Position numbers and translations under genes: made by a program
In this document: in pieces, positions 32,626 through 44,992 of the stretch
Numbering within the stretch: position 1 is the stretch's first letter
Layout: every line of letters starts with the position of its first letter
DNA from: Ophiobolus disseminans
Lineage: Eukaryota; Ascomycota; Dothideomycetes; Pleosporales; Phaeosphaeriaceae
Length of the DNA: 64,000 bases
Assembly (NCBI GenBank): GCA_010093685.1
Contig: MU006240.1
Span: forward strand, 550,444-614,443
Direction of reading: 5' to 3'
The notes under the pieces: model-generated
What the model was told of the DNA's origin: nothing
Database searches by the model: none
What the model saw: only the letters and a program-made list of their open reading frames with translations

Positions 32626-34458
32626 ATGGCCCACCACGACGTCGAGAAAAGACCGGCAAGCCTCAAGGAGGACATCCACCAGGACGGATCCAGTCAGGAT
32701 GACTACGAATGCGAGTTCACCCCGGCTGAGCAGCGGAAGATCATCCATCGGATTGATCGCCGCCTTGTTGTGACCGTCGGTGTTCTGTACTGCATCAGTT
32801 TGATGGATCGTACGAATCTGAGTGCTGCGTCTATTGCAGGGTGCGTGACGAGAGCCCAACGCTCCTGCGTAGCCTACTAACAAGCATCAGCATGAATAAG
32901 GAGTTGGGTCTCAATGCCCTCATGGGTACGGTCTCGAAATACAGGGTACGAAGGCGCCGTCCCCCTCTTCTAAACTCTTTACTTACGTTTCTTAGTATAT
33001 ATATCATTTACAAGCTTTCTAGCTGAGTACCTAACCGTTAAAGTGTGGTCACCCTTGTTTTTTTCACAACTTACATCGTGTTCCAACCTCCTGCGACAAT
33101 CATCGTCCGCTATCTCGGTCCTCGCACTTTTCTCTCTTTTATCGTGGTAGCTTGGGGCGCCGTCATGATTGGCATGGGCTTCTCCGACTCCTTTGGCACC
33201 CTCGCAGCGTTGCGCGTGGTTTTGGGCATACTCGAAGCAGGGTTTTTCCCGAGCTGCGTCTACCTGCTCTCCACGTGGTACACCCGCTTTGACATTGGCA
33301 AACGGTATTCTGTTTTTTATATCTTGGGAAGTTTGGCATCCGCATGCGCTGGCATTCTGGCGTACGGGCTCATGCAGCTCAACGGACGTGAAGGTCTGAC
33401 TGGGTACGTATCCCCTCGTAGCTTTGACGCGACGATCTGTTAACTCATATCCCAAATAGCTGGCGCTGGATCTTCATCATTGAAGGAGCCTTGACCTGCT
33501 TCTTGGGCATCGTTGGCTACTGGGCTCTCGTGGACTTCCCTGATAAGGCTCATACTTCCTGGCACTTCCTCAACGAGCGGGAGGCCAAGTTCATCATCGA
33601 ACGCGTGAACAAAGATCGAGGCGATGCCAGACCAGAGCCATTCAATCTGAAGAAGTTCCTTCGGGGTGGTGCCGACATCAAGATCTGGGGCTTTGCCATG
33701 GTAAGCACACATCTTTCGAGTTTCGGTACGTTGACTAATAAGTTCAGATCTTCTTCAACACGACTACCGTCACTTACGCCCTCGCCTACTTCTTGCCGAT
33801 CATTCTGACAGAGAACATGGGCTTCTCAATCGGCGCATCGCAGTGTCTTGTCGCTCCACCGTACGCCTTCGCAGCTATAATTATGTACGCCACAGGTTGG
33901 GCGGGTGACAAGTACCACCTTCGAGGGCCTGTCATCGTTTTCAACATGATCTTGTGCATCATCGGAACATCGATCATGGGCTTCCACTCCAGCCCCGGTG
34001 TTCGATACTTCGGTGTCTTTTTGACGACAGCAGGAGCGAACAGCAACGTTCCCGCAACCATGTCCTACCAGGCAAACAACATCCGTGGACAGTGGAAGCG
34101 TGCTTTCTGCTCCGCGACACTTGTCGGTATGGGCGGCGTCGGCGGTATCGCCGGAGGACTCGTCTTCAGGTATGTCAACGTCGAACGGCTGCCACAAATC
34201 AAGATTGCTAACCGTGCGTAGATTCCAGGACAAGCCAGGATATAGGCCAGGTCTATACGCATGTATTGCATGCTGTTTGCTCACGCTGATCATCGTCGGA
34301 CTGATCACTCTGGGCTCATGGAGGTCGAATAAGAAGGCGGATCGTGGAGAGATTGAACTGGAGTACTTTGATGTAAGTTGCCTGACAATCATGGTGGACC
34401 GCAGATACTAATGATTGAATAGGAGGCCGACCAGAAGGGCTTCAGATATACTTACTAG
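32626..34458 (+). CDS. MFS transporter, allantoate permease/Dal5 family (anion:cation symporter), frame problem at intron 2
   Basis: Exons read 32626-32840, 32891-~32948, 33044-33403, 33460-33700, 33748-34169, 34222-34372 and 34423-34458. The start context is CCACCATGGC. The protein shows the ACS-family first helix motif LVVTVGVLYCISLMDRTNL, VFFTTYIVFQPPATI, LRVVLGILEAGFFPSCVYLL, RYSVFYILGSLASACAGILA, WRWIFIIEGALTC, TTVTYALAYFLP and a YQANNIRGQWKRAF loop, ending EADQKGFRYTY. It should carry a small carboxylate, amide or vitamin-like solute across the plasma membrane with protons. The join between exons 2 and 3 fits KYS-VVTLVFF only if the donor is one base upstream of the available GT (CAGGGTACG); the GT donor shifts frame. 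Either an indel or unusual splicing. Confidence 0.8.
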
Positions 34459-35255
34459 GTTTCGTTTTACCTGGAGAGGAGGATGGGAGTTATAGGTTTC
34501 CAGTGTGCCTCGGCTGTTTTTGAACACGGGTGCGATCTGCAACGCCGTCTGACTGCATATGTACATGCTTACTCGCCAGGATTCCCAATATAGCCATGAT
34601 AATGCACTTATGAACTTACGTTGTGTGCGTCTGGTTTCCTCTGTGATGCTTTGGAAGAGAGTTATGTCCATTGCACAGTGCCACTTGCTTGATTACGAGC
34701 AGAAGGGTGGTCCTCATGATCCCTACGAGCACCATACACTGAAGGGTAGTAATTATGTCTCGTTTGACTCGTCGCGATGTCGTGCTAGACCGATCACTAA
34801 TCGTACCTAGGTAGCTTTCAAGTACGATGACAGCCCTGGAGCTGCCCCTCACACCTCACCGTTTGTGCAGCCCACTGGCTCCAAATCCTCGTAACAAGAG
34901 GGAAATGCCCAGTGCGTGATTGGTCGCAATACATTTTGGATGGGCGACAACAGACTCGAAGGACCTGTACATACCGGAATTAGTAATCATCACAGTGACC
35001 TACACTTTGAACTTGAAGTCTACGGATCAGCTGCCCGAAATACCACCTGAGCAACATATCGCATTTGAGCCTCGTACTTCTACAGTTGACATTCGAAAGC
35101 TTCAAGGGATATCCTATTTTGTATTCACATACTTTTGTGCATAGCCTGAACCACATTCACATCAGATCATCCACATGACCATTTTACATCTCACGCACCT
35201 GGCCACCCACATCTGACATTGACATGCTTGTTAGCACGTACCCTCCTACACTCCC
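34459..35255. other. Convergent intergenic region, about 800 bases
   Basis: Lies between the 3' ends of the MFS gene and the 1035-residue protein gene. AT content rises around 34950-35200. No gene or repeat recognised. Confidence 0.4.
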
Positions 35256-38200
35256 CTAGATGCCAGCAACAAAGAACCTCGTCGCGAGCACCACATACTC
35301 CTCCGCAAACACCCCCTGCCTTTCGCCCCTAACTTGTCTCAACACACCATTCTCACCATCTTCGTCTTTGCTCTCTGCGAACGCAATGACGCAGTTCTGG
35401 TTCAGTGGCGGGTTGTCCATGGTCTTGAGTCTGTCAGGACTGCGTGGCATCTTTGGCATATTTCTACCCGAAGCCACAACAGCTTTGCGCTTCTTCGTAT
35501 TAGGAGACGGTGACGGCTTTGGCGTGGATGGAACCCTGGGATGAAAACGTGGGATGGAACCTGCGGCGAGTTTTTTAGTTGGAGAGGAAGAAACGTCCCT
35601 GCGCACTGAAGAGCCATCGAATTGAGGGATTGCACTCGTTGACACGTTGGGCGTCGCAGGCGTGGAGACAAGGGGCGCATTGTGCTCAATGTCCACATCA
35701 AGTCCATTTACAGGTTCCGGGCTGCTTGGTACGGTGGAGAGGGGTGATGACGAGGCTGTCGCAAGATCCTCTGGAGCACTCCTGACCTGCACCAAGGTAA
35801 CAGACTCGAGAGTAGGCGCTGACTTTTGTTTCCGCTTGATGGAAGTTCGCGATCTTCGCAGCCTTGCAGCCTCACGAAGGACTTCCTCCGGGTCTTCGAG
35901 CCAGAAGGTAGTTGCCTTAGGCCCTTGCACACCGAGAATGTCGTTATTTGATGGCACGCGGCGTTGTGGTATGGCCGATCTGGTTGCACTATGGGGTGCT
36001 GATGTTCCGAGTTTTGCAGACATGTTGGCCTTGTGCCCTACAATGTTGTTGCTGTTTGCAATATGCTTGCCTTCATGCGCCTGTAAGGGCGGAGAAACAA
36101 GGTCCTCATTGTCAAGAGATTTGACTACTTTGCCGGTCTCTATAGTACTCGTTTGCTTTGTCGCATTGGCGAAAGCAATAGGCATCGACTTAACTGATGC
36201 CTCCGCACTCCGACTTGCTCGTTGCATCACGACTGGTGCCGATTGATTTGTTGAATCTAATGAGCCGACAGGATTGCTAACCGGGGAAGCCTCGGGTGTG
36301 CAACTAGCATATGAGTTGCTTCTCTTCGCAGCAACGTGACGTGTAGTGGTCCACTTGTGATCGACTACAACAGCACCATCTCTGCCTGTAATGATTAGGC
36401 GTTTCAGTGAAAAGCCCGACATCTTTTTCTCTGGGCTCCTGCGTCGCGACCTCTTAGATGGAGACTTGCTGGACCTGGGTTTGGTAGGAACACTGAACAT
36501 GCCTGTGGGTGGTAGAGGCATTGAATTTCGACGATCGTATGGGAAGGGGAACGGCAAACCACCAATTGGCAAATGGGCAAATGGACCAGAAGACCTTGAT
36601 ACAGGAAGCATATTTGGAACGTAACCTGCAGATTGTGAACTTGCTGGTGGTCGCATACCATCGCCTAGGACATGTTCATCCCAGCCATCAGCTGCAGCAG
36701 ACTTCGACGTTAGACTTGAGTGCATCGACGCACTGCGCAGTGACTCGGGCAGACTAGACGCTGATGCGCCTGTTGTGAGGCCTCGTATGTCATTAGGGTC
36801 TTCTGCACGTATCTTTTGGGGGGGAAAGTCTTGCAAAGGTGCACCATGCATGCTTCTCGGAAGTTGCTGCAGCGGGCTGGACTGAAACCCTGTGTTGCCG
36901 AAAGACGCCAATCGCATGGGGACGCTCGGTGAGTCCTGACCCAGCATAGAATCGGAATACTGGAAGATGTATGGGGACGGGTGCATCTGCGGAGTATGCG
37001 CAAGACCCACGCTTGAGTTGGAAAAAGAATAAAAGCTCTGTGGAGTGCCATATGTAGCATCGCTAAACATAGGCCATCTGCTGTAAGCCGAAGAATCTTG
37101 CTGATGGGCTCGACTACGCTCAGCAGACGATAGGGGTTCGCTCGTTTGACTTTTGCGTTCGGAGAGTGAAGGCACGCTCGAAAGGTGGCCGGGCGTGTGC
37201 AAAGCTGATATCGGTAGAATGCGTGCACTGTCATTCTTGTCTGGCAACACAATTTTCGGGCTAGAAGGCAAGGACAATATATGACGTGCCAGAGCCTGTC
37301 GTTTCGTCGGAGGCTCGTAGTCAGAGTCGCTTTCGCCTGCTGCGTCGACATCGGTCGCGTTGCTAGTAGTCCAATCATCCCTTTCGACTTGGCTGTGCTG
37401 TGCTTTGTTACGCTCGAGTATTGCAGGTTCTTCTTTTGCCTGCTCTGTAAGTTGTAGCGGGTAGTTCTCATCCGATAGCCTTTGGGGCGCTTTGAGATAG
37501 GCTGTTCCGCTCGTCACCTGTTTTGCAAGATTGAGGTTAGTGTGTGTCAATATGCTCGAAAGATTCCACTGACCTTCCTGCCATAACCAGCAGTGATGAC
37601 GACGTCAACGACGCCAAACGCCTTCCCGTCCAGTCTTTGCAGACACTTCACTTCCGCCGGCATTCTCATGGCTGCAAGAGCCTGAAAGTATTCAGCGCTA
37701 GGCGGAATCTTGCCGTCTCTGTCCATGCCTCGCTCGTTTGCTTCTCGTGCTAAAGCCTGACAGATCTCCCTCCATCGCTGCTCCGTTGAAACGGTCCGTG
37801 CTGATATGTCGTGGCTACGCTCGGCATCTTTCTGTGTTGACAAGATGACCCATGGCCGCTCCGCCAGAAAGTCAACCCTGCAGCCCGCGAAGACCTGGTG
37901 ATACGCCTTGGTTCCCGAACGAACATCGTGGAATGGCATGAACAGGCAGTTTGAGAGTTGTCCATTGAAGAAGACATCTATCTTCAGATGCAGCTTTTCC
38001 GGGGGGTGCAGGCCGGAGGTGAAGGTTTTCTCGGTGAGCTTCACGTGTAGACTGAGTGCCAGGGAGTCATCACCGCATCGCGCTCCGGAGGAGTAGCCGT
38101 GGTCGTGTGGCGAATGTCGTCGAGGGCGTACCGTGTTCACATGGTTTTCGTCTCGGTCTTCATCGAACAGGTCGTCGCCCGCTCGGACCTGCATGAACGG

Positions 38201-38419
38201 TGCGCCTCCCAGCCAATTGAGCTCGAAACCAGCCTTGTCGCCCGGAAAGTGAACGCACTTCTCCGTTAGTAGTTTGCTGCGAAGAAGGTTGCGCTCTGCA
38301 TCCTCGCATTGCGTCTTTGCGTTTTCGCCCTTCTTAAGAACAATCTTCGGCGTAATAGTGTCGGCGAGAGGCTGTGCGCCTAGGCGTATAGATACACCGC
38401 GGGCGTAATAGGTCGGCAT
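35256..38419 (-). CDS. 1035-residue conserved ascomycete protein, globular N-terminus plus long disordered tail
   Basis: Exons 38419-37574 and 37517-35256 are joined over a 56 bp intron (GTCAGT donor, AAACAG acceptor). The start is MPTYYARGVSIRLGAQPLAD. Residues 1-290 look folded: FELNWLGGAPFMQVRAG, LALSLHVKLTEKTFTSGLH, KLHLKIDVFFNGQLSNCLFM, YHQVFAGCRVDFLAERPWVI, FQALAAMRMPAEVKCLQRLDG. The remaining 750 residues are Ser/Pro-rich and low in complexity, with KSPSKRSRRRSPEKK as a probable nuclear-localisation signal and a short ordered island (GFSLKRLIITGRDGAVVVDH). The C-terminus CVIAFAESKD and VLRQVRGERQGVFAEEYV is again conserved-looking. I do not recognise a named domain; a nuclear regulatory protein is plausible. 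Confidence 0.75.
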
Positions 38420-38912
38420 GGCGCAGGAATTGGCCTATGGTCAGACCATTGACGTAGATATTTTACAAGCAGCTCGTCTAGAGCATGTCGAGTTTGGAGG
38501 GGCATAAATGTCGAGCTCGGGTGTGCGGTCGCCAGCCAAACGCGTGGGCGCGTGACGTGACGTAGTGGCCTCGTTTGAGGAAGGCACAACCAAACGCTCT
38601 TGCCCAATCCAGGTGCCGAATACATCTTTTTTACTGTGCCTCGACTACACGAGTATGTTCGCATACAGCTTGCCATGTAGACCATCCTGCTTCTAGAGCT
38701 GTATTTCGACATCGATGCAATGTTTCGTGTAGCGTCACAATACCCATCTCCATACCACCTGCACCGGCTGCGTCACCACCTTTTGCATTTTCGGATACAT
38801 GACTGATGTGGAGATCACAGTCAAGATAGGTACTCACTTTGACTTGTCCGCGACACACTCCTTGATCTTAGAAGCATTAACAAGGGGACAGGACAAGAAG
38901 AGATGCAATGTG
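38420..38912. other. Intergenic spacer
   Basis: About 490 bases between two minus-strand genes, comprising the 1035-residue protein promoter and the 3' UTR of the next gene. No supported coding frame. Confidence 0.4.
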
Positions 38913-39846
38913 TCAAAGCTCGATTTCCCCACCAGACTCGACGAAACCTTGGCCACTTCGTTGCTGGTCAGTGCCGTTGACTCCCCAGTCATCCGTGATG
39001 ATACCGATCGGAGGGCCGCCCAACACATCACCTAGCTCCGCTATGGTCTTCTCGTATACGATTGCTATGTTGCGCTCTTCTGACTCTTCGTCATCCTCCT
39101 CGTCATTGTCCTCAAACCCCTCAAACTTCACGGTGTCCCGAGGCCGAGACCCTTTCCCCTCTGTGTCGGTGTCCATGGCATCACCGTCATCGCTCTCGTC
39201 GCCGAGCACACTGTCCACACTCGTCACTCGCACCACAGTGAGCCGTGCACGGTCAACGACACCCTTCAACCGCACTTTGTCTGTCGTGGACACGCTTCGC
39301 CCACCTTCAAATCCTGGTAGTGCATCACCTGTGGCGCTGTCACGCCCTGTAAGCAACGATGCAAATGCTTCATCGAGTTTCGAGAGCAGGCGGAAGGTCG
39401 CCTGGGTCGAACGTTGTGTGGCCGGGAACAGAGGGAGGAACTCGGTAGCGAGCACGGCGAGATTGAGGAGGTATGGCGTCTGTAGGTTCGCTACAGAACC
39501 AGATAGTCAGCGAAAGTCCGTGCAGGAGGGTGACAGGCAGCATACGTGATCCAGACACCCATACCACGTCCACTAACGCGTCTAAATCCTTTGCGACTTC
39601 AAAGAATGCGCTGTATCCTTCTTCCTCACCCAACGCCGGCTTGATTTTCCGGTTGGTTATACGATTATCGGCGCGCTTTTGGATTATGTTTATGCCATGA
39701 TCCAGGTACGTTATCAGCTCGCTTTCCTTGGGTCCGCCCGGTTTCAGAGGGCGTCTGCGAGGTTGCGGCAGCGGAGATGCGTGCTGCGAGGCCGCTGCAG
39801 AAGAGGCGGGTGGTGTCGGAAATCCGGGGCTGGTAACAGATGCCAT
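38913..39846 (-). CDS. Conserved ascomycete protein of unknown function (KPGGPKESELITYL family)
   Basis: Exons 39846-39546 and 39490-38913 with a 55 bp intron (GTATGC donor, CTGTAG acceptor) give 292 residues starting MASVTSPGFPTPP. Conserved blocks: RPLKPGGPKESELITYLDHG, FEVAKDLDALVDVVWVSGSP, NLQTPYLLNLAVLATEFLP, ATFRLLSKLDEAFASLLTGR, GRSVSTTDKVRLKGVVDRAR, an acidic run DNDEEDDEESEERN and finally IAIVYEKTIAELGDVLGG. I recognise these as a single-copy Pezizomycotina family that is sometimes labelled as a meiotic recombination protein in databases, a label I cannot verify. It shares a 430-base promoter region with the divergent Artemis-like nuclease gene. Confidence 0.75.
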
Positions 39847-40278
39847 GGTGATCTGGGTTTTAGACAATACAATGCCTTTTCGGACTGATGATGAATAGCT
39901 CTACGTCGACGCGCATGAAGCTGTCAAGGTGGGACGAAGGTGAAGCGGTGTCTGATGAGTAAGCTGCGGGGCTGCACCGTCATTCTACACCAAGAACACA
40001 ATTTCTAGGCGTAATGAGGGATGGGATCGATGTAGCGAGGTGATTGCAGTGATGCGACAAGTATTACGTGATGGGTTGAAGGCAGTTGGGATGACGTTGG
40101 GGAGAATGGAAGCCAAAGCGCACCAGCCACAACCGTCTTTCACCCAGGCAGCGACCCAACCGCGGCCCGAACCACTACCACACGTCCCATCACCTCCTTC
40201 AACAGCACTACCTACCTGGCGATTGAGATTCAGAATCTTGGAAATGTTATCCACACAGAACTGCAGGCCTCTCCACTC
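39847..40278. promoter_or_regulatory. Bidirectional promoter of the unknown protein and the Artemis-like gene
   Basis: The start codons of the two divergent genes are 432 bases apart with no gene between them, so both promoters must overlap here. No TATA box is obvious. Co-regulation is an inference. Confidence 0.5.
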
Positions 40279-42493
40279 ATGTCCACATTCAAGGGAGTCG
40301 TAGCTGGTGACTCTTGCCGCGTCCTTTGATCCTTTCGCTATATACTAAGGTGTCATAGAATTTCCTCAAATAAGAATCGACTACTTCAGACAGCAACCCG
40401 AGTTTAAGGCGCCGCTGGCATGCTTCCTCAGCCATGTTCATTCTGACCACCTTGTCGGACTCGAGTCCATGCGAGCGCCGTTCGTCTATTGCTCTGCAGC
40501 AACCAAGGAGGTAGGGTGGTTTCATATCAGAAGTGTGGAACCAATTGATAGCTAATTCTCATGCTAGATACTGCTGAGACTAGAAAAGTACCATTATCGA
40601 GTTAACTTCGCCAAAGGTATCCTAGAAAGCCGCAATGTCACCTACGACCGCAGCATGCGCAAACTTGCCAAACCCCTTCCACTGGATACACCGATAGCCA
40701 TTGAACTCTCTCCATCGATCTCAATCCAGGTGACACTGATTGACGCAAATCACTGCATTGGAGCTGTTATGTTTTTGATTGAAGGCGACGGCAAAGCAAT
40801 CTTGTATACTGGCGACATTCGTGCAGAGACCTGGTGGGTAAACTCTTTGGTGCAGAATCCCATATTGCTCCCTTACACACTCGGAACTCGACGACTGGAA
40901 TGCATGTATCTCGACACCACATTTGCTACCAAAAGCGCACCCTACAAGGAGTTTCCCAGCAAAGCCGAAGGCATTCGTGAACTTTTGTCAAAAGTCGATG
41001 ATTACCCCGAAAACACTATCTTCTACTTCCATTCTTGGACGTTTGGATACGAAAATGTTTGGCTTGCGCTTTCTGCATTTCTGAAGTCAAGAATACATCT
41101 GGACGATTACCGCGCGCGCATATACGGCTCGCTGTCAACTTTAGATAAGAAGCAGCTACGAGAGAGTGGATTAAACGTGTCTACCGATAACAAGTCTCTT
41201 CGGGAGTCCGGGCTAGAGATCCGCGAAGCGTTTGCGCTTTGCGGGGTTAAGAATGGCAATCACATACAGCCTGGTTGCCTCACGTCTCGAGAAGGTGTAC
41301 GTTTGCATAGCTGCGAACGCGGCATGGGTTGTCGAGTAATTGACCATGACACGAATGCAAAGGTCGTGCACATTATTCCAATAGTCACCCGCGCAGATGG
41401 GGTGGATATTGCCGAGATAGGGGCTGGAAGCGGCAAAGGTGACATGGATCAGAAAGAAGAGCTTGAAACAGGAGATGTGGCTGCCGTCGGACGACTGATG
41501 GAGATGTGTGCGAAGATTATAGAGGATGAAGCACTCCTGTCCAGAGTGCTTGCTCTACTGCAGCAAACACTTGCTGATGGCAATGGCAAACTTGATCTCG
41601 ATATGCAGCTACAAAAGACCAGCGGAGAGAGCCAAGATGGTATTTCATTACAAAAGCTCGTGTCAGTGTTATCAACGAACGCTTCGAAAAGTTCAGTCGT
41701 CGAGGAGCCACGCAGTCGTACAATTCGATTCCCCTACTCACGGCACTCGTCGTATTCGGAGCTTTGTGAGCTTGTCGCGGCCTTCAAGCCCAAAGACGTA
41801 TTCCCGTGCACAGTCAATGAAGCTACGTGGACGCCTGACTTGAGCATAAAAACCCTGTTTGGTGAGCACTGCAGTGGTAATACGTTTCGACACGACGTCG
41901 AGATGACAGAGCAATATGAAGCAAGAATGCAGCAACAACAGCGAAAACAGCGAGATCGGGAGGAGACCCAGCAGGACACGCAGGCTACCAACGAACACCT
42001 CCTTGTCAGCCTTGTGACCGCTGAGCATATTCAAAAAGTGGACGGGTGCTCAACCGGAAGCTCAGCTGGTGCTGGATTCTCAACGCCAATGGAGACTCTT
42101 GATGGCACGAGGGATAACCCCATCAATGTTGAAGGGGCTGTTGTACCAGATATGTCTTCATCTGCATCTCAACAACAGGATCCTCGAGGCCACCAACCAC
42201 CTTCTGTACCTATCGCCAATACCAGCCACCCCGATACGCACTTTACATCTGGAATCCCACAGATTTTGCACACAACAGCTACACCAGGAGTGGCGACACT
42301 CTCCACTGCTCACCCAGCCACCACATCCGTCCCGTTATTGTCCTCCGCTGTCTCGAGCACGAAGAAAAGAAGGAAACTAACCAACAGTCGTCTTGCGTAT
42401 GAGGCTGCAATCGGTACACACCTGACCTGGGCTGATTACGGCGGTCTAACATCAACGAGGCGGCGAGAAGAGCGCGAGGAGGAGGAATTGTGA
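40279..42493 (+). CDS. Artemis/Snm1-type DNA repair metallo-beta-lactamase nuclease
   Basis: Three exons, 40279-40306, 40359-40510 and 40568-42493, with 52 and 57 bp introns, give 701 residues starting MSTFKGVVAEFPQIRIDYF. The metal site HxHxDH is complete as SHVHSDHLVGLES at residues 34-46. The beta-CASP fold follows: YDRSMRKLAKPL, TLIDANHCIGAVMFLIEGDG, ILYTGDIRAETWW, CMYLDTTFATKS and ENTIFYFHSWTFGYENVWLA. The gene has the short N-terminus of the Artemis (DCLRE1C) branch rather than the UBZ finger of Pso2/Snm1A. The C-terminal 200 residues are low-complexity and end with KKRRKLTNSRLAYEAAIGTHLTWADY, a conserved fungal tail. The enzyme should process DNA ends or interstrand cross-links in the nucleus. 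Confidence 0.9.
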
Positions 42494-42788
42494 CAGTAAT
42501 CTATCCGTTTGATCAGGCTACACTCAGCAGGGAACTTTATGTGCCCTAGCAGGGTTCTAATCCTTCTAACAGGGTATGTCGACGAGTCGAGCGTTATCAA
42601 TACTTCCACTGACGGTACTCGAGTAAGGCAATGCAAGGCTGGCATCTGGACTGTCTCAAGGCGACACGAAATCGAAATACAATACCATGACCACGAGAAG
42701 TATCGCATCATCACACCCTCTCCATCGTCCAACAGTCACATTACTCGAAGTCGCTACCATCCACAGTCGCTTTCCCATCTCAATCACA

Positions 42789-43085
42789 ATGCCTTCCACA
42801 CCCCATCCTCACACCCTCACTTCTTCACCCCTGCAACACGCACACCAACCTACCTCCAAACCTCGTACGTCCCACTCGTCTGCATCGGCAAATATGCCGT
42901 CTACTTCCGTAAACAAATCCCATTGGATTGGCCATGGATCCACCATGCTCTTGCAAGCCCACGCCGTCAAAGTAGCCGCGCAATGTATCTCAGCGCAGAT
43001 ACTCGCCTTTGAAATTGACGCGAATGAGGCGTTCGGTCTCGATGAAGAAGGAAACAAGCACGTTGACTCCGCGTACGAGGGCTGA
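42789..43085 (+). CDS. Possible small protein, 98 residues
   Basis: ATG in good context (TCACAATGCC) opens MPSTPHPHTLTSSPLQHAHQ. The first half is His/Pro/Ser-rich. The second half is an ordered-looking helix (STMLLQAHAVKVAAQCISAQ, ILAFEIDANEAFGLDEEGN) that could be real protein. No relative is recognised and no intron supports it. Transcript data would decide; chance is a fair alternative. Confidence 0.3.
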   Translation: MPSTPHPHTLTSSPLQHAHQPTSKPRTSHSSASANMPSTSVNKSHWIGHGSTMLLQAHAVKVAAQCISAQILAFEIDANEAFGLDEEGNKHVDSAYEG

Positions 43086-43787
43086 AACAAAAACGTGGAA
43101 GAGGGGCGAGGATTTCAAACAATTGCGGGGAAAGGTAGGCAGTAATCGAAGAATCACGCGGCGGTTCTGCGTCTGTGTATTCCACGCCTTTGAGCGCGGA
43201 GTAAGGGGCGCAGAAATGTAATGGAATGAACATTTGCGCGTTGCCAAAGGATTGGATCTGGGATGTCAAAGTGCAATTAACAGGCAAGATCATGAAAATT
43301 GACGAACAAACGGGGCAGTATTCCAAAATTCCCGTCAAGCTTCCAAGCAAAAGGAAATGAGAAGGTGGCGTGAGATAGATGCGTTCCAACGCTCTAGCAT
43401 ATCGTCCTCGGCACGGGAGCCAGAGCCATCGACTCCGCTTTCGCACTTTACGCTCCTGTCTTTCCCGAGTCCGAAGCAGTACGGCCGGTATTTGGTATCG
43501 AGGGATCAGGAAGAAGTAGAAGGATGTAAGGAGGAGATGATACTAACGAAGCACATAGTTTTGCCCCCTAAAGATAAGCCAATCAGCTCAAACGATTGGA
43601 CACGAGGGAATTCGCACGAACACTATGGCCAGGACTGGTTCGGTTAAGGCGGAGTTAGGACAAGCAGGCAACGAGGTCGTTGGGTCTAATCGAATGTGTA
43701 TCTCTCAACCAAAGACCATAAATGAAATCTCTATAGCTTATCAAATCCCACGGCAAAGCAACGCCTGCACGTATAGTCTTGTTCCGC
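43086..43787. other. Intergenic, about 700 bases
   Basis: Ends with the 3' UTR of the L-arabinitol dehydrogenase gene. No supported coding frame or RNA gene. Confidence 0.4.
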
Positions 43788-44992
43788 CTAGTCCAAGCTC
43801 TGAATCTGCACCTTGATGGCCCCCGTCTTCGGATCCGCCGCCGTCTTGAACGCCTCCACAGCGTTTTCCAGATCGAACCGATGGGTGACAAGCTTGCTGA
43901 GGCTAATAACGCCGCTCTTGACCAGCCGAATCGCCTTGGGCCACGTATTGCAGTACCGGTATTGGAACTGCAGATCCACCTCGCGCGTCGACAACCTCAT
44001 AAATGGAATCTTCATCTCGTTCTTGCCGACGCCGATGACAAACACCTTCCCGCCAAACTTGACCGTCTGAATAGCGCTGTTGATACTCGACTCCACGCCC
44101 GTGCATTCCATGGCAATTGCGGGCTCGACGCCTTCCATGAGTGTCACGATTTTTGTTTGGAAATCCGAGGGGGAGTGTGAGAATTCGACTTTGTGTGTGA
44201 GGACGCCGGGGACGAGTTCTTTGGCGAACTTGAGGCGCCCTTCGTCGATGTCGGTGATGACGAGGGGTGCGGCGCCCGCGGCCTGGCAGCAGAGTAGTGT
44301 GACGAGGCCGATGGGGCCGGCGCCACATACGACGACTGGGTCGCCCAGCCGGACGTTTGCGCGGTCCATGCCTGCCAGCGCTACGGACAGTGGCTCGAGC
44401 ATCGCGCCGTCCTCGAATGTCAAGTTGTCGGGGAGCTTGTGGCACCACATAGCTGGGTGTTTGAGGTATCTGCGCAGGAGACCGGTGACGGGCGGTGTGG
44501 AGAGGAATTGCACGCGCTCGCAGCCGTTGTAGCGGCCTGTAAGACACGGCTCGCATTCGTGGCAGATGATGTTTGGTTCGATGGCTACGCGGTCGCCGGC
44601 TTTGAGGGAGGTGACGGAGGGGTGGACAGCGAGGACTGTGCCGGCGGATTCGTGACCGAGAATGTGGGTGTCTTCGACAATCATGGGGCCGATGCAGCCC
44701 TGATGTTGGAGTGAGCCAATGTCCCTCTGATTTTGTGGAGGGATACACGTGAAACATCGTAAGGCTGAGAAAGAGAGGAAAGACGTACTGCGTGCCAGAA
44801 ATGAATATCACTACCACAGATTCCCGTGCTCTTTACGTTCAACAACACCTCGCCCACTTTCAAATCTCCACCCTTCTGCACCTCCTCCAGGCTCGGCTCA
44901 GCTTCTGCGACCCATAAATCGTGTGCTGGGTTGGTATAGACGCCGATATTTGCCTTGGACGGCTTGACCTCTGTCACTGTTGTTGAACTCAT
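43788..44992 (-). CDS. lad1: L-arabinitol 4-dehydrogenase
   Basis: Exons 44992-44789 and 44699-43788 over an 89 bp intron (GTACGT donor, ATCAG acceptor) give 371 residues. Zinc-dependent medium-chain dehydrogenase with [20 protein letters not shown], catalytic zinc residues in [19 protein letters not shown] and HILGHESAG, and a complete structural zinc site (C..C..C....C in [16 protein letters not shown]). The Rossmann loop [13 protein letters not shown] is followed by [13 protein letters not shown], where Asp indicates NAD+ preference. The diagnostic LAD signatures [18 protein letters not shown] and [18 protein letters not shown] separate it from xylitol and sorbitol dehydrogenases. It oxidises L-arabinitol to L-xylulose in the fungal pentose catabolic pathway. 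No transcription-factor site was identified confidently. Confidence 0.93.
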
